From positions 1,178,001 to 1,242,000 of the forward strand of contig JAFEVB010000036.1 of the NCBI GenBank assembly GCA_032629725.1: 64,000 nt of DNA. The letters run 5' to 3'. Of this stretch, positions 35,528 through 48,883 are shown one piece after another. This DNA is from Gremmenia infestans (taxonomy: Eukaryota; Ascomycota; Leotiomycetes; Helotiales; Hamatocanthoscyphaceae). Numbering within the stretch: the stretch's first letter is position 1; every line of letters begins with the position of its first letter. Below the pieces are notes generated by a model, which had not been told where the DNA came from, ran no database searches, and was given only the letters and a program-made list of their open reading frames with translations. The translations under genes and the position numbers were made by a program.

Positions 35528-37950
35528 TCACCACGCGAGGCTGACCCCACCATCACTCTCGTATAGGTCGTCTTTATGAAAGGGATTCTGTAGTGCGTCT
35601 TCCATGTATGGTGCTTCATCATTGGACAGGTTGAAAGCATCCTCTCGTGGGCCCTCCATGTATGTTGGTGCACCATTAGCTACGGTGGAAGCATACCCTC
35701 GAGGGTGAGCCATATATGTTGGTTCATAATCGGCCACGTTAGAAGCACTATCGACCACATAAGAGCCACTGGAAGAACGAGATGCAGCAGCAACAGCAAA
35801 ACTATTACAACCTGCTTCTTCGAGAGCTTTAAGCAGATCGTCCTTAAGATTCCGCAGCATTTCGATTTCCATCATAATATCTTCGAACCCAGCCGCCACA
35901 TCCTTAGCCAGCTCCGTTTCCACATCAAGCATCTGCTCATTATCAGCTAACTCTTTGAAGAATCGTTTGTATTGCCCTTTTCGCTTCTTGGGACTTGACT
36001 TTCCATCGATTCGTTCTGACAAAATAACTTTGGACGGATCGCCATTAATGGGCATATCATCCGCCTGTGTGCGAGGTGTGGTTCCTGACGAGGAGGATTC
36101 GTTCAGATTTTGCTCTGATGATGTATGAGACAGAGATCCAGACCGATTTTGGACTTGGTCCATGTAGTCGTTGCTTATACAGGAGCTAGACAGATTGGAC
36201 GATTTGGATTTCCTCTTCAGTGTCTTTGGCTGTGTACGCTTCTCCTTTGCCGATTTTGCGGCATCAAGCATCTCCTGCATCCGGTCCACTTCTTGATCAA
36301 GGTGCCATTTTTCGGCTGTTGCTCCCTTCATAATGTCGGTATTCCTGTTAAGAATCCAATTTTTCTGATATTTCTTTCTCTCCACACGATCAACAGCTTC
36401 TCTAAACTCGCGTGCACCCAGGAGTGGATCATCTGGTGAAAGATAATATATAGCACCATCCTGCAAAACCTTGTCAGCATGCTACTCATTTCGACATAGA
36501 AGATGCTAGACCCACATTGGTGTATGTCTCTGCAAGAGATGCGGTATCCGAACTTGCAAGGCTTATGTTTTCATCAAGGAAATGGGCCCTATCGATATCG
36601 ACGGCAGCTTGCGGATCCATGGTACTGAAGTTTCGAGGTACTCGGGCAGCATCAACACCTAGGTATGAAGTTAGAAACTTCGATCTTTAGGTTCGAGAAA
36701 TTACACACCCAGCGGTGCGTACAACAGAGTCGGGCTTCGCGGCGTCTCGTATTTACCCGATACTCCTGTGACGATACTGAGCCTGCCCTTTTTGAACTGG
36801 AGCTTCATATTACGTGGTGGCGGGATAATGCCTTCCATGTCGTACCTCTCAGATGGAATTGGGCTCTATTGTTTTGCATAATTTAGCTCTGTGACTACTG
36901 CTGAGGTCAAGCTAACAAATAACATTTGAACTTACTTGACATTTTATATCTTTGTGTTCATAAGGATTGCCTTCAATCGCACCTTGGGCCCAGAAAGCAA
37001 AGGTTTCTGGGGTAATTCGAAGGGCCCGTGGATCTCCTTCGGAGTCGACTTCGTCAGAAACCTCTTTGACATACCACTCGTAGAAATCGTCTTGCTGCTG
37101 GATAGGTATTGCCTCGGGGCCGATACGGCGGGGGTAATCAACAGCCGAAAGGGTCGCTTTGTAATGATAGGACTCCATCTTCCCTCTGTACGCAGCAGAG
37201 AGCTCACGTTCGCACTCAGGATCTACCCAAGAACCATTATAGGAAAGGTACCCGAAGTTTTCCCAAACCATATCCTTCCAGTAATGGCTCGGCGGCAATT
37301 TTGGGGAGGCCACCTCGAAATTGTTCCAGGCAGCCGGTGCATTGCCCCTCGATGAATAGAATCCGCTGTCTCCGAACACACTACTTGGTATTGCTGGTTC
37401 TGGCCCCTTCGATAAATGATGTCCAATGCCTCTGTCAGGGCTCCTTGAAGTTTCTGGCTGCGGCGTCTTCGAGGGATCGTATCCGACATCTTCGGCCACT
37501 TCCTCTGGAATAACTGGCGGCGGTCGGTGTGACGCAAACGACATAATCTTTCTTGCTACAATTGGATCCCAGAAGCATTTTATTCCCGGGGGTAGTCTGA
37601 TTGTGTTGGTCAGTAGGTTGAGAATATACGTTGGACTACTTCTTACGGTTCAATGTGCGTCATGCAAGAGATGGGAAGATTGACTTCAACCTGAGGGGCA
37701 CTTCTCGATCTATCGGAGTACAAAGCTGAATGTAATGGGTCTGGTAGCGGGTCATATTGCGAAATGACTCTGCCGCGCGCGTGTGCATAGGCATGAAGAG
37801 TACTTGCTGTAATCTCGAGGCGGGCGTTGGGATTCGGCTGTCCGCGGATTCCTGACTCTACTTCTTCAGGATGGCTCACTGCAATATATATAAGCCCTAG
37901 TCAACCTTGAGAGAATGCAATCATAGAGACTTACATCTCGTAACCATCAT
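35528..37950 (-). CDS. Unknown 713-aa protein, six exons
   Basis: Exons 37950-37935 (16 nt), 37878-37647, 37596-36936, 36865-36709, 36658-36516 and 36460-35528. Every junction keeps frame, introns are 50-70 nt, and branch sites (GTTGACT, CTACTGAC, GCTAAAT, GCTGAC) fit. The N-terminal half has a Trp/Tyr-rich part (HYWKDMVWENFGYLSYNGSW, then FYEWYVKEV). The central part has a conserved-looking block (MKLQFKKGRLSIVTGVSG). The second half is Lys/Ser-rich with coiled-coil helices (WHLDQEVDRMQEML, FEDIMMEIEMLRNL), then three imperfect copies of an acidic PTYME/YMAHP-type repeat near the C-terminus. No catalytic domain recognised. The first exon rests on one splice pair and a tandem ATG, so the exact N-terminus is the least certain part. 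Confidence 0.75.
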
Positions 37951-39163
37951 TAGCGACTACCCAGGCTTGTATACTTCGGCGTACGAGAGGTACAAAATGC
38001 GCTTCGTATCAGACGCAGGCATGCATGGATGCATAGATGAGAAGAGCAAGGCGAGTATCGACGGAGGAGAACAGCATACGCGGTAATATATTGCTTGTTG
38101 TCGTCGCCAGGACATGCGCCGTTAAAAGCAGGTTCGCTTGACTTGAAAGCGATGCTTTCCATGGAGCGAGTTGAATTGTGAATTGTTGATCATGCGTAAA
38201 TTCTCAATTTAAAATTGCAAGGTAAACAAGAGGATGTGAATTTTGCCTACGTATACCGGTCGTCGAAATACTTTGCTGGCGGGCAACACACTTGCTCTAC
38301 GAAAGCCTTGTAGGTAAGATTATCATATACAATTTATTATACTTCGGTACAAAACGATCTCAAGTGAGCTGTAGAAAGTATCACGAAAGCACTTATACAA
38401 GCAGAGACTACTAATATCACAACACTAGGTATATTTTCTGGTGATTATATCAAGTTCAACATTCACAGCTGAACATTCATCAATCGCCAACAGAATAGGC
38501 GTGGACAAAGCACAAATTTCAATCTAACAGAGTGCAGCTAATGATAGGGAAATTGCTTGCATTGAGCCCAGCTTCAGGTATGAGAACGCTACACCAAACA
38601 ACTCGTTCAAGCAATAGCACAAATGATAACAGGTTTGATCTGACAAGCTCCAGTAACACCAAGTACTCACATTATTGCTAAACGGCATATATACGTTTCA
38701 TACCAAACAAGTATATCACGCGACACCCGAGGGATTCCTGGAGGGATTCCTGGAGCAAAGGGATTCGCACAACTCATCCTGGAGTGTGTTATGATTCTTG
38801 AAAAAAGGACAGTGAAGCAAGAACGTTGATGTCTCGACGGAGCCGGGAAATATATTTTAGGTTTACAAAGTCCACGTGATGCCCCTCCATCTCAACCTCA
38901 AGTCATGCTTTCCCTTTCGTATCTCCCTGATACTTTCCTCAATTCAACTTTAATCGAGCAAAGCAAATACGAAACTCATCCTGATAACTAGCACGAACTT
39001 AGGATACTTTAACCCTAAAGACGCAACTGACGATCTCATGTAACAACCTCACAGTTCAACCTTCCACGCACCAGCTTCCCTCCAATCCCTATGGGAGTCA
39101 ATAGGACCAAGACAATACCAACAACATCAACCCAAAACGCCCTTCCCCCCTCCTTTCAAAACA
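37951..39163. other. Divergent intergenic DNA, 1.2 kb
   Basis: No gene seen. A 12-bp tandem duplication (GGGATTCCTGGA twice) lies at 38731-38754. Confidence 0.5.
38731..38754. repeat. 12-bp direct tandem duplication
   Basis: GGGATTCCTGGA occurs twice head-to-tail, with a partial third GGGATTC 6 nt later. Likely replication slippage. Confidence 0.85.
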
Positions 39164-39916
39164 ATGTCCACACCATCCCACACCCCAAAACCAACCCATA
39201 AACCCCACACCCCCCACGCCGCGTCCTCCTCCTCATCAACCCCCTTCACAGAAGCAATGCGCGACCGGCAAGCCCGCAACAAAGACTACCCGACGTCCGA
39301 GGACTCCGATTCATCGTGGGATGGGCCGAGTGGGCGATTCGATGCGTAAGTGATTATATAATCTCTCCTCCTTATTCCCTTGAAATCTACTTTCATGACA
39401 ATGCTAGATAACTCATTACCTGCTTTTGCTTTTACTTTAGCTAACTGGGGTGACTGGACTGAGGTGATAGATATGGCAATGATTCATATTCCAATATCCA
39501 GCTACGGCGCGACGCGGCTATTAAACTGGATAACCCGGAAATTGTCATGATGTTGGCTATGGCTAGGAACGATGTATGGTTTATCCCTTTACTTCCACCT
39601 CCTTCTCTCCCTCTTCTTTCCCTTCTCCTTCCTCATCACATCCCCCACTTCCCCTCCCCCCCCATTCACTTTCACGTCCACTTTCACTTTTCGTAAAAGA
39701 AAAGAAAACAAAAAGGAATCAGCGCTGATGACCAAAAAGAGTGTCCCAGCTACGAGAAACTACCTAATGAACATCATGTGTGGTTTTACCACGCAAGAGG
39801 ATCTAGTGGCCGAGGAGGCGCTGAGGGACGAGAAGGAGAGGGAAAAGGAGAAGGGCAAGGCAGCGGGGTCTGGGTCTGGGTCCGCTTCGGCATCGCGGAG
39901 GCTTTTTTCTGGGTGA
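39164..39916 (+). CDS. Unknown 153-aa protein
   Basis: Three exons (39164-39345, 39471-39573, 39740-39916). The N-terminus is Pro/His/Ser/Thr-rich and probably disordered. The core (YGNDSYSNIQLRRDAAIKL, then MMLAMARNDSVPATRNYL) is helical and looks conserved. The tail is Lys/Glu- then Gly/Ser-rich. The two introns (125 and 166 nt) are long for this window, and the second is pyrimidine-rich. Both junctions keep frame and join the core smoothly, which is the main support. No function can be assigned. Confidence 0.68.
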
Positions 39917-40336
39917 TGCAAAGAAGAGAAAGATCTTGGAAGTCACTGAAAGGTTTTGCAACAGGAATGACTAGACTGCTGGACTAGGGTGTGTTGATTT
40001 TCTCTTGGGTTGGTTCTATTGGGTTCTACTGTATTGGCAGGGCAGGACAGGGCAGGACAGGGCGCGGGTTCACGAATTAACGATGTCACGTATCAGAACT
40101 AAAAGGTATTGTGAATCAGTTTAATATTTATCTCATCTTCCTTCCATGTGATCTTGTCAATATACAATGATCTACAAAAAAAATACAATGACCTTCCCTT
40201 TCTTTCCTCTCCCCATGCTAAATCAACGCAAGCGATCTGCTTACGCATTTATAATATCATGCCACCAGTGCCATGTCCAAAATTCTAATCCAGTCCAATG
40301 CTTTAATTATCCTTAACGCCTGCCTAAATGCAAAAT
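39917..40336. other. Intergenic DNA between convergent genes
   Basis: Contains a short imperfect tandem repeat of GGCAGGACAG near 40038-40062. No gene seen. Confidence 0.5.
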
Positions 40337-42932
40337 TCACGCATATCTAACCGTCGGTTGCCAACTAGGAGCTGGAGGCTGCCACCTCCCGTTCTGGTCC
40401 CAGCCTGCACTATTCCCATTCCCACCTGCACCTCTAGGACTGCCATTTGCGCCGCGCATCTCAGGATTCAGAGGCGGCGGCGGCATGCCGTTGTTCCACT
40501 GATTCGGTGGTCCTCTTCTCCCCCCATTCCAGCCTGGAGGAGGAACGTTCTGTGCTAATGCAAGCTGGCGTGCTTTGGCAATCTTATTCCTCCTGACGCG
40601 ACTGACGCAACATGAGAGGATAGCTATGATCAACAGCCCACCGACTACTGATGCTATGGCAATGACCAGCGTCCTGTTCTTCTGAATCCAACTCTTGATT
40701 TCTTTGCCCACGCTGGAGCCCGTGCATTGTCCGTTGGCGCATTTCCCTCCACCTTGACATGATGTTCCATCGAGGAAGTTCTGCTGCATAGAGTAGCATA
40801 CATTCGAGCCGAATTCTGGAGAAGCGCAAGAGATTTGACACCCTGATGAAGAGCACGCGTACGTGTCGTTGCCTGTAGTGTATGAACCCATCAATGTTTT
40901 GCATTGCAGGTCTCGGGATGTGCATTGACCTGCAGCACAGGCAAGAGCACTGGAATTACCGCATTTTGTCCCTGGAAATTATTAGTAAGTGAGAATAGGA
41001 AGAGGAAGCAGAGCAAACGTACCATCTGGAGCATTAGCGTCTACTGGGCAGGTAGCAGCAGTACCACTGCAGGTCTCTTGAGGATCGCAGCTGCCTGTAC
41101 TAGCCCGGCAGATGGTGCCATTCGAGGCAAATTGACAGGATGACGAACAACAATCCTCATTGCTGGGATCACAGACTGAGCCAGACTTGAATTTGCAAGT
41201 AGTTGCATCACAACAAGGGTTTGATCCACATCCACTCGTGCCACCACAGTCACAGTCTTCCCCGGCTTCTACAATTCCATTTCCACATTGGCTTCCAGTG
41301 ATGATAGACACGTCCTTGTTCGCGGCTAAACAGGTGGTCTTGACGCTATTCCTGCCAAATCCAGCACATATGTTGCCAATAGTGCAAGGTGAGAATTTCT
41401 GAATATTAGACCCAGTGCTGGGATTCATGATGTAAGCCCCACCAGCATCACAAGTATCTGCACTGAGAGGGCAACACTGCTGAGAGGCAACAGTAGTACC
41501 ATCGGCACAGGTCTGTGAAGTGCAATCGTGGACAGCGCCAAAGGTATGTCCAGTTTCATGGGCAACGACCTGCCACTCCGTACTCGTTCTGACAACGACG
41601 TTCGCTCCACTGATAGTTTCGTTACCTCCTCCACTTGAACCTGCAGCAACCTGGGAGGTGGTAACACAAGCTTGTCCTAGCCATGCTAAACCGACAGCGG
41701 ATCCGGTGGCACATGTGCTGAGAAGCGTCCAGTAGGCATTTTGATCCCCACGCTCACCTCTCCAAGCCGAAAATAAGTTGAGCCTATCTTGGATGGTGAC
41801 ATTGTCACTGCAGCCAATGTTCCAAGGGGCTGCAGCCTGAGCGGTGGCAGGGCAATTCGAAGGGCTGACAGTCAAGTTTTTGAGACCGAGGGTGATGTTA
41901 AAGCTATCCTCGTATTGGGTCGAAGCTGTATTGATCACCGATATAATATTAGATCGAACGGCTGAATCATTGGCGAATTGGCCCGTATATGTGCAGTCAG
42001 TTGCCACACCTACGAGAGCGACCTTTCGAGTTGACGGGCACCCAGCTGTTTGCCCAATGTTGCTTGTCAAATTGATACCTGCAGAGTTTCCCCCAGTCTG
42101 TCCATCAATCTGGCGACCAAAGATTGAGCGTGTTGACTCTGAACCCCAGAATTTGTCGTCCCGCTTCAACATGGCCCTGTATACAGGGTGGTCTAGTTGC
42201 GTGTTGAATCTCAATCCATCCGCAGAGCAAGAAGGGTCCTCTCCAGCGCCTCTCTTCAACTCAGTATGTAAGACTCCATCACCATCTTCACTAAACGCCC
42301 CAACGATATCCGAGTCTCTCCAGACAACCATATATTCGTGATTACTCTCCTGCGGTACCGGATCCAGATTATGCCTTGTTTGCATGTAATTCGTCCTTGT
42401 TTGAATATGGTGATGATTCCCATCAACTCTGAATGCACCTTCGAACAGTGGGTGTGCGCCATCTCGTTGGACCATAACACGAGCCCAGCCAACATTCTCC
42501 CACTCGGCGCCTATATAACGTTGCAGTAACGCCTGCCCCTTGAAAACTCTATATTCCGCTCTGTCGATCGGCACCGAATTGCTTATTGTTCCATCGGGGG
42601 CCAGGTACGAGACCATGGCCCCGTCTGCAATAACATCGTGATTTGGCGATAATATTAACTTAATATGTTGCTTCTCCTCGTGCAGGTCAAATGTGAGGGA
42701 GAATTGTGATAGCGCATGTATTCGATTCGAGGGTGTATGTAGTACTGCATTATCTACTAAAGATAGATATGTTATGGGGTTTCTTTGTTGTGAATGGGCT
42801 GCTCAGGAGGTTAGCTGCCGGTTCAAAGGTCGCATGGCTGAGGCTGAGGCTGGAGGGGGATTTCATACCATTAATAGTCGAGAAAAACACAGCACTGACG
42901 ATACTCGCCGCTATGCTCCTTATAAACCTCAT
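40337..42932 (-). CDS. Fungal ADAM-type metalloprotease (disintegrin, membrane-anchored)
   Basis: Three exons (42932-42869, 42798-41023, 40971-40337) give 824 aa. In order: signal peptide (MRFIRSIAASIVSAVFFSTI), a prodomain (RNPITYLSLVDNAVLHTPS), a reprolysin-like zincin domain with the zinc motif HETGHTFGAVHD at about 435-446 and a Met-turn (AYIMNPS), a Cys-dense disintegrin-like domain (CGNGIVEAGEDCDCG) and a Cys-rich segment. A single transmembrane helix (TLVIAIASVVGGLLIIAIL) and a Pro/Gly/Asn-rich cytosolic tail complete it. This is the plan of Aspergillus ADM-B-like proteins. All three zinc His and the catalytic Glu are present, so it should be active. The signal peptide exon is joined by a 70-nt intron with a GCTAAC branch. 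Substrate unknown. Confidence 0.93.
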
Positions 42933-44727
42933 AGTCTTCGTCTCGGCTTCCTCGAATTGCAGGATCAGACTCCACCTCTTGAAGGTTGTCACCTCCTCTC
43001 AACTCGCTCCCAAATCCGTTGTTCAGGGGATCATCCAGGTGCACTCGAAGCTTTGCGTATAACTGAAGTCAGTGTTCCAATATGTATGTGTATGAATAGC
43101 TCAGCGAAAACGAGCGAGTATATTAGTGTGTAGATGCGGTCGACTGCAATGAGCGAGAGTGTAAATGATTGTTGTTCGTGATAGATGTGATGCGCTGCGA
43201 TGCCTCGACAGAGTTGATTGTTTGTGTCCGTCTTGGTACTACAGTATTGGGTCCTCCAAGTCGGCGGGCCGATCGGATCGGTCAGCAAGCGTGGCTCTAG
43301 GCCTGAAACCTTCTCTGAGTCTGGGTCTTGGGGCAGCGGAGGGGAGATGGCGAAGCGCTGGATTAGATAAAGCAAAGGAACTAATCAATCAATTAATCAC
43401 TCGCACCGTCTAAAGTTGTAGTACAAATAGGAACTCTATGAGCAGTCGATTCAAAGTTCAAAGTTCAAGTCATTCGAGTCCCAAGCCAAGCAACCAGATG
43501 ATTGCATTGCGTGGACTTGCAGCACGTTGCTTTGTTCTGATAAGTGGAATACGAAGATCAATGGAATTTGCGGGCTTGGCTTGACTTGGCTTTCCTTTAT
43601 CCTTACAAACCTCCCAATCTCACCTCACAAATTACGGTCAAATAAGCTTACTTTTCCGCCCGATCGTCTGGATTCATGTCGGTCCCGTCCCAGTCCTACC
43701 AACCCAACCACATAGAAGTACAACAAAAGTGGCGAAGTACTTCCTTCCACATACTCCGTAAGTCATCCTGAACATCGCATCTTCCCTTCCTCCCGGCCAG
43801 CAGTCAGCCACAGCGACAACACACGATTCTTCTCTTCTCATTGGCCGTGCTTCTACTTGTGAAAATCCCCACGCCTCCCCCCTATCTCCATCCGATGTCG
43901 TCTCTGTAGTGTTTCGTCCCGAGCAGTATCAAGTTTCACGTACCTGTTTCGAACCTTTCCTCTTGATGTACTGTATCACATGTCTGTGCCGTATTCCACG
44001 TCCCTTTTATTCATTCATAGATAGATAGATAGATTCATAGATAATTACCTAGCCTAGGTATCATAAATATATATTTCTCCCTCATTACCTATTACTCGAA
44101 TTTTATACATTATAATGTCCCAATGGCGTCTAATCCGAAGTACTGCATCTGACTACCCGTATCCGTACCACCCCACCAATTGTACTTCGTATATCTTGCA
44201 CAAATCCCAGCCAGCGTTGCACAGATTACGTACAGTAGTCTTTTCGTTTTGCATGGTGGAGGCTGTGCTGTGCTACTGTACTGAGTATGCATAAGTGTCA
44301 CGAGCACAAGGAGCACCGCATCCATGCATGTTGACCATCCCATCCCCTGTTTCGGAGTTAAGAGACATGACATAGGCACGGAGTCACGAAGGGTACAAGT
44401 AGCAAGATACCTTAGCAAGAAAGGCAAAACAAATTTCAAAGAGTATGTTTCTTAGTATTGCTCATTTCTCTTGGCCGGCATATAATCTATGCCGAAAAAG
44501 CCGATATCTAGCTATATATCTGTGGCTTAGATGACCATGAAAAATTCATATCCAAAAGACTTCATATGCTATGTTGATTCAGCAGCTACAGTACAATACA
44601 AGAGTACGTATTGCTATCATGAACTACCAAGGTGACAGATTCCAAAGAAAGGAAAATCTTCATAGACTCCAAAATCCCTTTGCAAAACAAGCAAACGCTA
44701 GATGACTTTGACCTGAACATTCTTCTC
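42933..44727. other. Intergenic DNA, 1.8 kb
   Basis: Upstream of the ADAM gene and downstream of facA. It holds a four-copy GATA-type microsatellite near 44017-44034, TACTCCGTA at 43752, TACTTCGTA at 44183 and a TACCTAGCCTAGGTA imperfect palindrome near 44046. No gene seen. Confidence 0.5.
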
Positions 44728-47053
44728 CTACTTCTTCCGCGATGCTTGAACAGTCTCGATGATCTTGTCTACCACGCTGGGATCCGAGAGCTGTTTGTCA
44801 TGGTCAGCATGTACACGCATAGCCTCAAACTAAGGAAAACTTACAGTTGAAGTATCACCAAGCTGATCCTCCTCGCCTGCAAGAATCTTCCGCAAGATCC
44901 GACGCATAATCTTCCCACTTCGGGTCTTTGGCAGATCCGGCACAACGAAGATAGCCTTGGGTGCCGCAAAGGGACCAATACTCTTTCTTACTTGAAGGAC
45001 GAGGTCTTTGCGGAGTTGGTCTGTGATCTCGTTTCCTTCCTTGATAGCCACAAAGGCGTTGACGGCTTGGCCGGTCAGCTCGTCGTTAATACCGACAACG
45101 GCTGCTTCTGCGACGGCGTGGTGCTCAATCAGGGCCGCTTCGATTTCGGCCGTCGAGAGACGATGGCCGGAGACGTTGACGACGTCGTCGACTCGGCCTC
45201 GGATCCAGTAGTATCCCTCGTGGTCACGACCAGCTCCATCACCCGTGAACTGGGAAGAATCAGTATGGTTAGCCAAAAGCTAGTGATGAAGATTTACTAA
45301 CGTAGAGTCCCTTATAAACATTCAGGTATGTATCCATATAACGCTTGTGAGCACCCCAGACGGTACGAGCCATACTTGGCCATGGCTGCTTGAAGGCCAA
45401 AACACCTTCGACATCATTTCCGTGGATCTCCTCGCCAGAGACCGGGTCAATGATCGCGGGCTCAATCCCAAAGAAAGGAAGAGATGCGGATCCAGGTTTG
45501 GTCGGAGTGATACCAGCTAGAGGAGTGATGACGTTACATCCAGTCTCGGTCTGCCAGTATGTCTATATTCAATTAGTAACTTCAAGCTCAGTAAATATCA
45601 TCCTTTACTCACATCAATCACGTGTGCTTCCTCCTTTCCAACAATTTCGAAATACCACTTCCAAACTTCAGCTGCAATTGGCTCACCCACGGAACCCAAC
45701 ACACGGAGATGTTTCATGTTTGCCTTGACATGATGGTCACCAGCGCGCTTAAGTAATCTCAGCGCGGTAGGAGCAACGTAGAATTGTGTGACTTCGTGCT
45801 TCGCGATAACATCCCAGTATCTTGAGAAATTGGGGTACGCTGGAGTACCCTCAAAAACAACAGTCGCAACACCCAGAAGCAGAGGAGCGTAGACTACATA
45901 TGTATGTCCCGTAATCCATCCCACATCTCCACCACAGAAAAACTTGTCCGAGTCATGGATATCAAAGACATATTTTCCAGTCGCAGCTGCACCGACCAGG
46001 TATCCAGCTGTAGAATGCATTACACCCTTTGGCTTACCCGTCGAACCAGATGTGTAGAGCAAGAAAAGTGGATCCTCCGAGTTCATTGGCTCGGGAGCAA
46101 TATAGGAAGGCCATTTCTCGACCTCCTCATGCCACCACCAATCGCGGCCCTCGGTCCATGGAACCTCTGCACCAGTTCGCTTGTAGACGAGACAATGTGT
46201 GATATCTGGGCATTGTTTAAGAGCATCATCCACAATCTTCTTCGTGCCGATTAATTTTCCACCTCGCTTGCCCTCATCAGTGGTGATGACAACCTTTGAT
46301 TGAGCATCAATGACACGATCGCGCAAAGAATCGGCTGAGAATCCAGCAAAGACGACTGAGTGCACAGCTCCAATACGCGAACAGGCAAGGAAGGCAATAA
46401 GCGCCTCTGGAATCATGGGCAGGTAGATAGCAACTGTATCTCCCTTCTTAACACCCATCTGCTTCAGCACATAAGCCGTCCTGCAGACTTCTCTTAGGAG
46501 CTCGCCGTATGTGAGAGTGCGGCCATCAGAGGCCTCGTCCGCTTCGTAGATGATGGCTGGCTTGTCGGGGTTCTTGATCGCGTGACGGTCCACGCAATTG
46601 TATGAGGCGTTTAGTTGGCCCTCCAAGAACCACGAGTTATCGCCGTTTGCAAAACTGCCTGCATGAACAGTCTGGAAATCCCGTTGCCACGTGAGCAATT
46701 CGCGACCTAATCTACCCCAGAACTTGTCGGGTTCGGTGATTGACTCCTTGTATAGTGTCTGGTATTCCTCGAGGCCTGCCAATCTTAGCTTCATTCACGC
46801 GCCACAGATTTTGATTACATACCACTCAAATGAGGTTTACTTGGATGTTCTGGTAAAGTTAATCAAATGCCTTTGGAGGGAGTTTACCGTATATATTCCT
46901 CAGCATGACTTACTCTCAAACATCTTTTGTGGGGGATCTTGAGCAATGGTTAGCAAGCGCATTTACAGGATGAAAATCCCACTCACGGAAAGTATCCACC
47001 AGGTGTGCTTCTGCCACCACCGGGTTACTGGGTTTCACTTCGCCTTCCGACAT
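44728..47053 (-). CDS. facA: Acetyl-CoA synthetase
   Basis: Seven exons (47053-46987, 46937-46914, 46849-46823, 46775-45613, 45562-45302, 45249-44845, 44790-44728) give 669 aa, the usual length. It makes acetyl-CoA from acetate, ATP and CoA by way of acetyl-AMP. Visible motifs are the P-loop-like LYTSGSTGKPKGVMHST, TYWQTETG, the hinge/core FTGDGAGRDHEGYYWIRGR and the C-terminal PKTRSGKIMRRILRK, whose Lys is the conserved catalytic residue inactivated by acetylation. The N-terminus is split by three introns around exons of 24 and 27 nt, which code the conserved VDTFHPPQKMFEKHPSKPHLSGLEEY region in pieces. The gene is required for growth on acetate in other moulds. A CreA-like GCGGGG lies about 70 nt upstream of the ATG, but this is weak evidence of carbon repression. 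Confidence 0.96.
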
Positions 47054-48883
47054 GATTGCTTGGTTTGTCGTCGCTCAGAAGAAAAGTGAGGTTGGGGGAA
47101 AAGTGCTTTCTTCTGTCTGTGCGGGGTCAATACTGTTATGCGATCCGCGATGCAAATCTCAAGGCTGCTTGTGACCGAAAGCCGGAGGTACGCAAGGCTG
47201 CAACTTATAACCAAAAATCGAATTTACACTGCGGGTGAGGAAGGGAGGAGATGGTTTGTTATATGGGCTTCCAATGGTGGCTCGGTAGATGAGGAGGATG
47301 AGTGTATATATGAGGATGAGGAAGGGATGATGGGTACAACATATAAGTTCGGAGGAAAGGACGTAGATTCAACATTCATTTGGCTGGGACCATCACGCCC
47401 CGGCTATTGAATTCCGGTGAGTGGTTGGTTTCCAGGGGACCAGGCGTCATCCACCCATCCGAGAACAGCAGCAAAGCCTTGTACTTATATGGCCTAGCTG
47501 CTAAGGGCAAGCTGTGGGGTCTTGGGGTTGGTACTGGTGGTAGACTGCTCAACGTCTTTACTACTCCATTACCTACCCACCTTAGCACTACCACTTCGGA
47601 AAGTCTATATGGGCATCTACCTAGGTAAAGGGCAACTCTAGCTGGTCTGGAGTTGTATTCTAGACTCCATGTGTTTGTGGTACGGTACATATACGATAGG
47701 TATACAGCACCGGCACTCTGGGTTCAGTGGATTGAAGGAAATTGAACAAAGGAAATTAGTCGCCGTAGTACCGTACATTTCTCCGAAATATACTCTCGAG
47801 CGGGGTTACTGTACCAGGCCAGGCCATGCCATGCACTCCGTATAGCATAACATTTGCAGCTGTACTGTACGTACTTATCAGTCAGCATGAAGACTTCTGC
47901 TGCGGGTGCAAGGCACTCCTGCCTGCATTTCCCCAGAGTTGACTTGAACCCTCGCCTCGCTCATCGGATGTCTTATGTGTGTGTCCCCTTACCAATTAAG
48001 GTAAGGTATGTGAAGGACCAGGTTCCGATATTCCAGAACTGGGCCGAGAATGAGATTGGCTTTGCGAAAGCCGTGATTGGTGGCCGCACTCGGCGTTGGT
48101 TCCTCTTACGAGAGGGGTGGGCTGTTTGCGGGTTGCACTGTTCGCAGGGTGCACCTTGGTGGCAAGAGGTGGTGGGGTAAGAGACAAGGCTGAGAATTTG
48201 AGATAAGGCTACGGTACCTACCTACCTCCCTACGGGGTATTACTACTAGACTTCATCATACGACTACTAAAGCTTGAATGTTCCGCGGTATCATCGCCGC
48301 TGTTTAATCTCTAGATGGGTTAGGAATATAAGGAGCTATTTCTTAGTATCCTCTGTCAAAAATAACAGCAGCTAGATACTCTACACTCTATTCCAATGTC
48401 CTCCTATACTATCTCTCAACTGATCTGTAAGAATACCCCAAGATAATAACCTCGCAATTTGTTGAACTGGTAAAGGAATTACACCTCAGGGGTTCAATTG
48501 CAAAGCTCGGCGCCGCTCGGGTGGAAGCTGAATAAAGTCTACCGAAAACATCCAGCCATTTCTCTCGGCTTCACGGAAAGCTCATTTTCTAAGTGTGCTT
48601 TACAGTACCGTAGGAAAAGGTACAGTCAGCACTCGCTATATTACAGGATATGTACAATCTCCCATATCAAGCAATATGCAAAGAGATCCCCGTTCTATTC
48701 CGAACATGCCATGCAGAGACATGCATGCAGTTGTTTATCACTGTACATCCATCCACCTACCTATGTTTATCCACTTCCATCAACTCTCAACAATAATAAA
48801 ATCCCAAACAATAATTAATTTCAAGATTTCTTCCCCTACAGTTCTCCTCCAAACATCTGCTTCTATCCTCCTACCTACCCTAC
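47054..48883. other. Intergenic DNA, 1.8 kb
   Basis: facA promoter side. It holds an ACCTAGGT palindrome (47619-47626), GTACTGTAC-type motifs near 47864 and a C-rich stretch near 48840-48970 that runs into the next gene's 3' coding end. No gene seen. Confidence 0.5.

Noticed and set aside
42256..42495. Open frames antisense to or in other frames of the ADAM gene
   Set aside because: They lie wholly within well-supported zincin coding sequence and have no domain of their own.
43440..43500. TCATTCGAGTCCC taken as a tRNA B-box
   Set aside because: No A-box or cloverleaf upstream; the surrounding sequence is a TTCAAAG tandem repeat.
44326..44390. Segment resembling part of a 5S rRNA gene
   Set aside because: Only short word similarity; the conserved internal control region is not present.
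45904..46254. 116-codon plus-strand frame inside facA
   Set aside because: A shadow frame on the opposite strand of a conserved enzyme; no motif or start context.
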